Shown here piece after piece: positions 8,051 through 13,938 of a stretch of 40,478 bases of DNA. Both the position numbers and the translations under genes were made by a program. Source of the stretch: Brevinema andersonii (GTDB lineage: Bacteria > Spirochaetota > DYKD01); contig DYKD01000025.1 in the NCBI GenBank assembly GCA_020722765.1, positions 1 through 40,478 of the forward strand, given 5' to 3'. The first letter of the stretch is position 1. Each line of letters opens with the position of its first letter. The notes under the pieces are model-generated. The model was given only the letters and a program-made list of their open reading frames with translations. It had not been told where the DNA came from and did no database searches.

Positions 8051-8215
8051 TGTCTCTGTGCAAGTTATCCAAGATATGAATATCAATTATTTTCGCAAAA
8101 CTGTAACTTCCAAGTAGGAAGTATTATTAGAAAAAGTGGCGCTTAGTTTCCGAATGGTTATGGCTATTATTGGTTGCCTGGTGTTAATACTAAAAATACT
8201 TGGGATGTAAAATAA
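7964..8215 (+). pseudogene. Toxin C-terminal fragment 1 fused to repeat B
   Basis: The frame from repeat B (EKRIPVM) continues into a segment about 55 codons long containing NCNFQVGSIIRKSG and YYWLPGVNTKN, ending at TAA 8213-8215. It is homologous to fragment 2 (8679-8879). One codon is TAG where fragment 2 has CAG, so the fragment is broken by a nonsense change. The NCN...RKSG...P...PG pattern is like the end of polymorphic (Rhs-type) toxins with a papain-like or PPPDE-like cysteine motif. That assignment is tentative. The stop overlaps the ATG of the next gene (TAATG), typical of toxin-immunity pairs. Confidence 0.55.
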
Positions 8216-8672
8216 TGAAAAAATAGCTAAGAGATTGATTCTTATATTGATAATAAGTCTGATATTCGGATGTGCAAGAAAAGAACCAACAGTACAAATT
8301 GAAGTGTTATCAATAAATTATGATAATGAATCTTCAGGGACTGTTTTAGTTTTTGATATTCATTCAAAAATAAAGAATATAAGTGATGTGAAAGGATCAT
8401 CTGGTGATTCTCATTGGTTAGCTATACAAAAAATAGTGTTTTTATGCTCAAATCAAAATCTAGACATTCAATTAAATGGCAGGTCTGCGGGAGTTGATTT
8501 ACCTGTTCCAGAACCTGATCAACAAGTAGAATATCATGCTTTTAATTATTTCTCAAGAAAAAATTCTTATCTTTTAGCTATAACCTCGAGTAATTTTCAT
8601 GATTATATATTAGGGACTCAAAAGGTTGGCGAAATAACGTATACGTGGAATGATCCTTCGATTCTGACATAG
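8215..8672 (+). pseudogene. Lipoprotein, putative immunity protein, start frameshifted
   Basis: A secreted lipoprotein of about 145 residues. A hydrophobic stretch (LILILIISLIFGC) ends in a lipobox cysteine, followed by a mature domain with no family I recognise. The ATG overlapping the toxin-fragment stop (8215) is followed by six A and then TAG, giving an immediate stop. With one more A it would read MKKIAKRLILIL, a textbook lipoprotein signal in frame with the whole gene (152 codons). So a one-base loss in the A-run, real or technical, separates the start from the gene. The remaining frame could start at TTG 8235 and keep most of the signal peptide. Position directly after a toxin fragment suggests an immunity protein. 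Confidence 0.6.
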
Positions 8673-8678
8673 GATAAA

Positions 8679-8879
8679 ATGGTGAAAGAGATGTCTTATA
8701 AGACAAAAAATATATATCTCTTTTTTAGTTACCCGCGACAACCCTATGGGTTAACAAGTATAAACTGTAATTCTCAAGTTGGAAGCACAATCAGAAAAAG
8801 TGGTGTCCAGTTTCCTTCTGGCTATGGGTACTATTGGGTGCCTGGTGTTAATACAAAAAATAAATGGGAGGTAAAATAA
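8679..8879 (+). CDS. Toxin C-terminal fragment 2 (orphan)
   Basis: A 66-residue frame with AGGATAAA just before ATG 8679. Residues from SYPR onward match fragment 1: NCNSQVGSTIRKSGVQF, then GYYWVPGVNTKNKWEVK. The first 16 residues (MVKEMSYKTKNIYLFF) are unrelated to fragment 1. It looks like the displaced end of a larger toxin, kept with a following immunity start, as in orphan C-terminal modules of Rhs and contact-dependent systems. It is too short to be a complete enzyme. The TAA overlaps the next ATG (TAATG). Confidence 0.5.
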   Translation: MVKEMSYKTKNIYLFFSYPRQPYGLTSINCNSQVGSTIRKSGVQFPSGYGYYWVPGVNTKNKWEVK

Positions 8880-8923
8880 TGAGTACGCCAAGCAAAGCTG
8901 CTATAATCGAATTGGTTTTATAA
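8879..8923 (+). pseudogene. Truncated second immunity-like start
   Basis: ATG 8879 overlaps the stop of fragment 2 in the same TAATG pattern as the upstream pair. It encodes only 14 residues (MSTPSKAAIIELVL) before a TAA that falls at the very start of repeat copy C. The best reading is an immunity gene cut off by the repeat. The short peptide gives no family information. Confidence 0.4.
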
Positions 8924-9280
8924 GAATAAAGCTTCAGAAAAGATGTCGATGTTAGGGCAGGGGACTGGTGCCAGACCAAGTAAGCGTTTATGGTTTTAAT
9001 TCATAGTTCGTAGTGATGTTTTCCTATCAGCCTCAAATTTAGTGTTGCTTTCTCTGAAAAAAAACTAAAACTAAAAACTACGAACTACGAACTACGAACT
9101 ATGAACTATGAACTATGAACTTCTTCAGGCTTGAAAACGACGCAGATCTATGGTATATTGTGACCAAGAGGAACATGATGGATCTTAGCAGAACTTTTTG
9201 TGGTGGTAGGTGGAGCGATCGGTTCACAGAAGGAGAGATTTGGGATAATTTTTCAGGCAGATTGGGAAAAGCGAATTCCT
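8922..9280 (+). repeat. Repeat copy C (promoter plus short frame)
   Basis: A 359-bp near-identical copy of A. It shares the extra A that shifts the short reading frame, so A and C descend from one already frameshifted parent. The promoter is TTGAAA 9131-9136 / TATATT 9154-9159, with ATG at 9178. It ends at GAATTCCT, about 12 bp from the 3' end of the reverse-strand nucleotidyltransferase gene, mirroring copy A and DUF2442. The 412-bp stretch 8880-9291 is otherwise empty. Confidence 0.85.
9076..9117. repeat. Heptamer tandem repeat (6 units) in copy C
   Basis: Three AACTACG units followed by three AACTATG units. The arm CATAGTTCGTAG at 9002-9013 is the exact reverse complement of CTACGAACTATG at 9092-9103, so a 12-bp stem with a loop of about 78 nt can form. 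Confidence 0.85.
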
Positions 9281-9291
9281 AGAGTATAATT

Positions 9292-9612
9292 TCAATTCCC
9301 TATTTCTACTCCTGTTTCCTTGATTTCACGAAGCAATCCGAAACTCGGACTATCAGCCATATCTTTTTCTGTATAGAAAACAGGTTCAAAACGGCAATCT
9401 GTGCGTATAATGGCATACGATGTTTCTCTCAATACAGTTGTGGGATCAATCTCGTCAGGAAGCACCAGACAGATGTCTATGTCGCTCCCTTGATGTTGAT
9501 TCCCTTTTGCATAAGAACCATAGAGAATAGCCCTTGAAACTGGAATGCTTTTACTAAGTTCAATTTTGAGCGCTTTTACTTTTTCAATGATGCTTACATC
9601 GATTTTAGCCAT
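9292..9612 (-). CDS. MNT-type nucleotidyltransferase (antitoxin-like)
   Basis: A minimal nucleotidyltransferase of 106 residues. The polymerase-beta-fold active site GSYAKGNQHQGSDIDI lies near residue 32, with the paired aspartates intact. Such proteins pair with HEPN proteins. In the studied MntA-HepT systems the nucleotidyltransferase adenylylates and silences the HEPN toxin. ATG 9612 has AAAGGAG eight bases upstream and overlaps the end of the HEPN gene by 19 bp, so translation is coupled. The stop lies beside repeat copy C. Whether this pair is a toxin-antitoxin system or another regulator is not decided by the sequence. Confidence 0.88.
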   Translation of the reverse strand: MAKIDVSIIEKVKALKIELSKSIPVSRAILYGSYAKGNQHQGSDIDICLVLPDEIDPTTVLRETSYAIIRTDCRFEPVFYTEKDMADSPSFGLLREIKETGVEIGN

Positions 9613-9980
9613 TCAATTAACTCCTTTCCGAGAGGAAGCTGTTCCGAAGCGAATTCCTTTGTGCACATAGATTTGAAGCTATTCTTATAATCATCATAAC
9701 GTGCTGAAATCTGGAACGTGGAAATTCTCGCAAAAATAGCCAGCTTATCTTCGGGAATTGTCAGTTGTTGAATTCCCTTTATCAACAACTGGAGATTATG
9801 ACCAAAAGGGGGTTCGGTACATGCAAATTTGACATGGATTGCTTTTATCAGTTGTTCAATTGTCAAATGTAAAAAGAACATAGCGTGAACATATTGACCT
9901 TTTTCATACAAAGTTTCAGTCGTTTTTAAAGAGTCTTCGTGCAATTGAAGCCAATGTTGTTGAATATTATTTATGTCCAT
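9594..9980 (-). CDS. HEPN domain protein
   Basis: A 128-residue all-helical HEPN (PF05168-like) protein. Helix YVHAMFFLHLTIEQLIKAIH resembles the family's A...QQA.EK..KA motif, followed by GHNLQLLIKG and ISARYDDYK. The RX4-6H ribonuclease motif seen in active HepT-type toxins is not evident. It has the ARY(D/P)D variant instead, so RNase activity is doubtful. It is the first gene of the pair. The ATG at 9980 has no good ribosome binding site, and the predicted transcript start falls on or next to the A of the ATG. Confidence 0.82.
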   Translation of the reverse strand: MDINNIQQHWLQLHEDSLKTTETLYEKGQYVHAMFFLHLTIEQLIKAIHVKFACTEPPFGHNLQLLIKGIQQLTIPEDKLAIFARISTFQISARYDDYKNSFKSMCTKEFASEQLPLGKELIEWLKSM

Positions 9981-9986
9981 TTTTTT

Positions 9987-10015
9987 ATAATAACGAAAGA
10001 ATACTGTTTTGTCAA
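9987..10015 (-). promoter_or_regulatory. Promoter of the HEPN/MNT pair, leaderless geometry
   Basis: On the reverse strand, TTGACA (10010-10015) and TATTAT (9987-9992) are 17 bp apart. Only six bases separate the -10 box from ATG 9980, so the mRNA should begin at about the start codon. Confidence 0.55.
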
Positions 10016-10083
10016 ATTAACACCATTTAAAACACGAAAGAGTTCATTTATAGAACACTGTGGCGAGCATATGTGGCGCTTTG

Positions 10084-10153
10084 AAGCCATGTCGACACGC
10101 GACATGCGACGTTGCGGAGATCCTGACGAGGTGATGTCGCGTTAGTGTCGACC
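10084..10153. other. Bulged long inverted repeat
   Basis: GTCGACA-CGCGACAT (about 10091-10105) pairs with ATGTCGCG-TTAG-TGTCGAC (about 10133-10152), leaving a TTAG bulge. Outer GAACAC (10053-10058) and GTGTTC (10156-10161) can extend the structure. The base composition is richer in G/C than its surroundings. The shape recalls folded recombination sites, but the box sequences do not fit the integron attC consensus. The region 9981-10533 has no gene I can support. Confidence 0.45.
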
Positions 10154-10221
10154 AGGTGTTCCATGTAGATCCACTGGTCTGTCTAAAGCGTGGTACATTG
10201 ATAGTTGTAAAGGGTATTTAT

Positions 10222-10340
10222 AAGAATAAGGCTTCCGCCGTGACCGCAATACTTCTTTCAGTTTGCTGAAACATCAAACTGAAAGGTAATTGTTGGTCAC
10301 GGCACAGGCGAAATGATGTCGATGTTGGGGCAGGGGACAG
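10222..10340 (+). repeat. Repeat copy D, 5' part, interrupted by a hairpin
   Basis: Starts with TTTATAAGAATAAGGCTTC as in copy C. It resumes at ATGATGTCGATGTTGGGGCAGGGGACAG (10311-10340). Between these blocks, where A and C have only about four bases, copy D carries a hairpin of about 70 bp. After 10340 the sequence diverges from A and C until the promoter region near 10487. Confidence 0.6.
10237..10303. other. Large hairpin inserted in repeat D
   Basis: GCCGTGACC (10237-10245) pairs with GGTCACGGC (10295-10303). CAAT pairs with ATTG inside it, and CTTTCAGTTTG (10255-10265) pairs with CAAACTGAAAG (10275-10285) around a 9-nt loop. That is 24 base pairs with small internal loops. There is no T-run, so it is not a simple terminator. 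It looks like a small inserted palindromic (MITE-like) element. Confidence 0.7.
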
Positions 10341-10486
10341 AAGCCGAGCCTCCGAGGCAAATGGCTTCGTAAAAAGTATTTTCATTTAATCAATAACTTC
10401 CGTAAAAAATATTAGATTCAATGGGTTTAGTCTGTATTGAACCAGTAAAATGTCATAGAAAACATGCAAAAATGGCAGGGTGAAGT

Positions 10487-10515
10487 TTGACTCTTCAAGC
10501 AATCCGAGGTATATT
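10487..10515 (+). promoter_or_regulatory. Promoter of the copy D operon (TTGACT-N17-TATATT)
   Basis: TTGACT 10487-10492 and TATATT 10510-10515 are 17 bp apart, identical in both hexamers to the ilvC and leuA promoters. GAGGA at 10523-10527 and ATG 10534 follow. Confidence 0.6.
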
Positions 10516-10533
10516 AGAGTACGAGGATACATA

Positions 10534-10647
10534 ATGTCCATTAGCGAACTTTTTGGGTTAGTAGGTGGAGAGATTGATCCACAGGAGGAATGGTTTGTGA
10601 TGATTTTTCAGTCGGATTTGGAAAAGCGAATTCCTATTATGTCATGA
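10534..10647 (+). CDS. Small ORF of repeat D (37 aa), translationally coupled
   Basis: A 37-residue frame (MSISELFGLVGGEIDPQEEW to EKRIPIMS), too short for the ORF track. Support is a consensus-like promoter, GAGGA six bases upstream, and a TGA that overlaps the ATG of the following membrane gene (ATGA). It is related in protein sequence to the frames in copies A, B and C, where the peptide is frameshifted (A, C) or fused to toxin fragment 1 (B). Conserved features are LVGG, an I/V-FQ-D strand and EKRIP(I/V)M. No membrane segment or known family is recognised. It may be a leader peptide or a true small protein of the RsbU-like operon. Confidence 0.55.
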   Translation: MSISELFGLVGGEIDPQEEWFVMIFQSDLEKRIPIMS

Positions 10648-11123
10648 AGATAGGTTCAGCCATAATCCCAGCGGTCTTTGTCCTCATTGTCCTCGTAAGC
10701 ATGCCTTTGCTCTCCATCAATCAAAGGTTGAAAGCCCTGAACGGCACAGGCATCATTGAATTTGAACTGCTCTTCTCCACGGATAAATGCAATATCGTCA
10801 TGGATTCCTGGGGAGATAATGGGAGAGCCCTTGTCCAAAGGTCTATTTTTTGGGATTATCCTTACTTGGCATTGTATACCATCCTCCTGGTGCTGGTCGC
10901 GTCGCGTTTTTCCTGCAAAGTCGCCACTCTCCCATCGCTTCTCACTGGTTCCGCGGATATCCTTGAAAATATCCTGATGACTCACTGCATCCAAAAAAAG
11001 CTCCCGAGACTCACCCCGGTTTTCAGTTCTGTGGCAGCGGTTAAATTCGCGCTTCTGACCTTGACTATTGTCCTTATTCTCCGGTGTGTGGCTGCAAAAT
11101 CAAAAAAAGGCAACACCGTATGA
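10644..11123 (+). CDS. Conserved integral membrane protein, unknown function
   Basis: About 159 residues with three to four membrane segments: residues 5-25, about 75-95, a short middle segment, and 130-152. The loop between the first two contains GTGIIEFELLFSTDKC and a SWGDNGRALVQRSIFWDYP motif of a small family of bacterial membrane proteins with no assigned role. The ORF track starts at GTG 10590. The ATG at 10644 is preferred because it overlaps the stop of the 37-residue ORF (ATGA) and begins right before a signal-anchor-like helix. Its own stop overlaps the start of the phosphatase gene in the same way. It is therefore the middle gene of a coupled three-gene operon and may serve as partner of the phosphatase. 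Confidence 0.7.
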   Translation: MKIGSAIIPAVFVLIVLVSMPLLSINQRLKALNGTGIIEFELLFSTDKCNIVMDSWGDNGRALVQRSIFWDYPYLALYTILLVLVASRFSCKVATLPSLLTGSADILENILMTHCIQKKLPRLTPVFSSVAAVKFALLTLTIVLILRCVAAKSKKGNTV

Positions 11124-12623
11124 GGCTTATCCAAGTTCCCCAGTTTAGCCTGCTTTGGTTGAGTTCGGCAACTCTCTTTCTTGGTCTAGCATTGGCCCTA
11201 TACTTCCATAACAGGAAGAGTCCCCAGAATATCCTCTTCAGCATCTATCTGACTCTTGTCTTCATCTTCACATTGCTCGGATTCTTCACTCTTGTTCTCG
11301 GTTTCCCTGCGCCGATTATGGTCTCTCTGCAAATGATCAACAACTGTTTCCTAGGGATTGTCTTTGTCTTCTTCACGAGGACATTCATAGAAGAAACACG
11401 CAAGCCCAATCCCGTGGAACTTCTCTGGTTTGTTCCAGCCTTATATTTTATCATCTATGGCTTGATTCGGACATTTATCCCCGGATTCGTAGAACAGGCA
11501 AAACTCGACATCACGGTTGTGGATTTCAAGCTCGTTAGGAAGATTGACATCCATTATTACATTTACACGGCCTTTCTTTTTTACTCTCATCTAATGGGTT
11601 TTATCACGCTTTTCAAAGCCCATCGGGCGGCGGTCTCTCCTGATGAAAAATGGAGAATCCGGACAATTCTTATTGCCCTGCTTTTCGGAGTAGTCCTTGT
11701 TCTCATATTCAATAATCTTTTCACCATCCTCGGGATTCCTGTACAAGGGGATTATACATTCTTCGTCATTCTTATTACACTGACAGTCATCAGCATTTCT
11801 CTCATGCGGCACGGAGCATGGAGGATGGAGAAACTTTTTGATATCATAAGGGACAGGGAGAAAAAACTCACAGAACGGAGCAACATCATCGAGTCCGAAC
11901 TTGACATGGCCCGACTCATTCAAAAAAACCTCATACCTTTGAAACCTCCCGAAGTTCCAGGCTTTTCCATTTTCTGCCCATTATCTTCCTATGGATAAGA
12001 TCGGTGGGGATTATTATGACTTCCACACTACGCGTGACTCCCTTGGTATCCTCATTGCTGATGTGTCTGGTCATGGCATACCTGGAGCCTTCCTTGCCTC
12101 CATGACAAACATGGCGTTTAAACAAAATGTTGAAAAGTCCCAGAATTGCACAGAATTGATGAGTGCACTTGATCGGATCCTGTCAGCCAAAAGTGTCAAG
12201 TCGATGTTTGTTACTGCCACATATTTGCATCTCAATCTTTCAGATATGAAATTCGAATGCTGTAACCGTGGCCATTGCAGACCATTGCTTCATCGAAGGC
12301 AGACTGGTTTGGTCCATGAGATTGGCAAGAAAGGACCGCCTCTTGGAATTGGCATGGACTCTTTCGGGGAGGGGACGCTTGAAAATCAGGGAGAGGAGTT
12401 GCTGTCTGGAGACCGGTTCATCCTTTTCACTGACGGGATTGTTGAAGCGATCAGCCCGGACAAGGAAGAATTTGGGGAAGATCGATTGAGGGAAGTCATT
12501 GTTGAATCGTCCTTGTTGAATACTCATGATTTGCTCAATTCTATTGTGGATGCACATTCCAGTTTCATCAAGGGTATGGAACGGTGCGATGATATGACTC
12601 TGGTGATAATAGATGTGCTGTGA
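11120..12623 (+). pseudogene. Membrane PP2C/SpoIIE-like phosphatase (RsbU type), frameshifted
   Basis: An N-terminal membrane domain of about seven helices (residues 10-235), a helical linker (RDREKKLTERSNIIESELDM), and a C-terminal SpoIIE/RsbU-type PP2C phosphatase domain. Metal-binding motifs DKIGGDYYDF, IADVSGHGIPGAFLA and FTDGIVEA are all intact. Such enzymes dephosphorylate anti-anti-sigma factors in partner-switching pathways. No such partner is in the window. The two halves lie in different frames: one extra C in CCC at 11977-11979 shifts the frame just before the expected HYLPMDKIGGD. Removing it gives a normal protein of about 500 residues. A separate phosphatase could start at ATG 11991, but it would lose the first strand. 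The start overlaps the previous stop (ATGA). Confidence 0.82.
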
Positions 12624-12680
12624 GTGGCTTTGATGTATGAGAGTTACCGCTATTGCCTTTTGCAGTCTGTGGCTTTTCTT

Positions 12681-12716
12681 CCCGAGGCTTCCCTGGAAGG
12701 GGACGGGTCGTTCTTT
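12681..12716 (+). terminator. Possible terminator after the phosphatase gene
   Basis: CCCG-AGG-CTTCC / GGAAG-GGGA-CGGG can fold into a two-part stem followed by TCGTTCTTT. The T-run is weak. The rest of the 12624-12834 gap contains only the leuB promoter. Confidence 0.3.
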
Positions 12717-12778
12717 ATGTGATTTTAATTCAACATAATTGAACACTTCGTTTGCTTCCTCTTTTTATTAACTTCTAA

Positions 12779-12807
12779 TTGACTTTTTTAAAAACCTGTA
12801 GTAATTT
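12779..12807 (+). promoter_or_regulatory. Promoter of leuB-asd (TTGACT-N17-TAATTT)
   Basis: TTGACT 12779-12784 and TAATTT 12802-12807 are 17 bp apart, upstream of AGGAG at 12823-12827 and ATG 12835. The -35 box is identical to those of ilvC and leuA. Confidence 0.55.
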
Positions 12808-12834
12808 ATCTGACCTTAATACAGGAGTTATATT

Positions 12835-13908
12835 ATGAAGTCGTACAATATTGCTGTCATGCCTGGTGATGGAACAGGTCCCGAAGTTATTAACGAGGGA
12901 ATCAAGGTCCTTGATGCTGTTTCTGCCAAACATGGTTTTAAACTTAACTATACGAATTTTGATTTTGGTGGTAACCGTTATCTAAAGACTGGTGAAACCC
13001 TTCCTGATAGTGCCATAGACGAATTACGCAAGTTTGATTCTATTTATCTTGGTGCCATTGGCCATCCTGATGTGAAGCCTGGTATCTTGGAAGTGGGCAT
13101 CCTGCTCAAAGCGCGTTTTGCCTTGGATCAGTATATCAACCTTCGGCCTGTTCGTCTTTATCCCAACGTGGAGACTCCTCTCAAGGACAAGGGTCCTGAA
13201 CACATCGATTTCGTTGTCATCCGTGAAAATACAGGTGGTATCTATACTAGCGTAGGTGGAACAACAGCAAAAGGGACTGCCCATGAAATTACCACACAGG
13301 TGATGACTTATGACCGTTTCACTGTTGATCGTTGTTTGCGTTATGCATTCGAACTGAAAAAGAGACGGAATGCCGCTAACCCAAAATATGCGGAAAAGCC
13401 CATCACCCTGGTTCATAAGCGGAATGTTTTGACCCATTGTGGTGATATGTGGTATCGGGCTTTTGAAGAGATGGGAGCTAAGGATTATCCTAACATTAAA
13501 CGCGATTATAATCATGTTGATGCAGCCAATATGTGGTTTGTGAAAAATCCTGAATGGTTCGATGTTGTTGTCACTGAAAATCTTTTTGGTGATATCATAA
13601 CAGATCTTGCAGCCATGATTCAAGGTGGATTGGGTGTTGCTGCTGGTGGAAATATTAATCCAGAAGGCGTTTCCATGTTTGAACCAATGGGTGGATCTGC
13701 GCCAAAATATACAGGCTTGAATGTTATTAATCCTATCGCTGCTATTGGGGCAGGGATGATGATGATCCAGACTTTGGGAGAAGTGAAAGCTGCAGCTGAT
13801 GTTGAAAAAGCGATGATGATTGCCATCAGCAAGATGAAGAGCCAGAGTGCTGGCAAGATGGGCATGGGGACTACAGATGTCGGTGATCTGGTAGCTAAGA
13901 ATATCTAG
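12835..13908 (+). CDS. leuB: 3-isopropylmalate dehydrogenase
   Basis: Oxidative decarboxylation of 3-isopropylmalate to the leucine keto-precursor with NAD. The N-terminus [11 protein letters not shown], the substrate loop of the decarboxylating dehydrogenases, [12 protein letters not shown], the metal-binding [21 protein letters not shown] and the cofactor loop [12 protein letters not shown] identify the isocitrate/isopropylmalate dehydrogenase superfamily. At 357 residues it fits LeuB. The phosphoacceptor-type SxS loop of isocitrate dehydrogenase is absent. Closely related tartrate or homoisocitrate dehydrogenases cannot be fully excluded, but the other leucine genes nearby decide for LeuB. 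It has its own promoter and is followed 30 bp later by asd. Confidence 0.92.
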   Translation: MKSYNIAVMPGDGTGPEVINEGIKVLDAVSAKHGFKLNYTNFDFGGNRYLKTGETLPDSAIDELRKFDSIYLGAIGHPDVKPGILEVGILLKARFALDQYINLRPVRLYPNVETPLKDKGPEHIDFVVIRENTGGIYTSVGGTTAKGTAHEITTQVMTYDRFTVDRCLRYAFELKKRRNAANPKYAEKPITLVHKRNVLTHCGDMWYRAFEEMGAKDYPNIKRDYNHVDAANMWFVKNPEWFDVVVTENLFGDIITDLAAMIQGGLGVAAGGNINPEGVSMFEPMGGSAPKYTGLNVINPIAAIGAGMMMIQTLGEVKAAADVEKAMMIAISKMKSQSAGKMGMGTTDVGDLVAKNI

Positions 13909-13938
13909 AAAAAAGAGTTTGATGATAGGAGAATTGAT

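Noticed and set aside
9076-9117. CRISPR array
   Set aside because: The units are 7 bp with no spacers, and no cas genes are present.
9939-10145. 68-residue forward ORF ending at the bulged inverted repeat
   Set aside because: It overlaps the HEPN start antisense, has no ribosome binding site or domain, and its 3' half is just the inverted repeat translated.
6545-10340. Integron with attC sites
   Set aside because: The repeats contain GTTAGGG-like strings and hairpins, but there are no paired RYYYAAC/GTTRRRY boxes and no integrase gene, and the repeats themselves carry promoters and reading frames.
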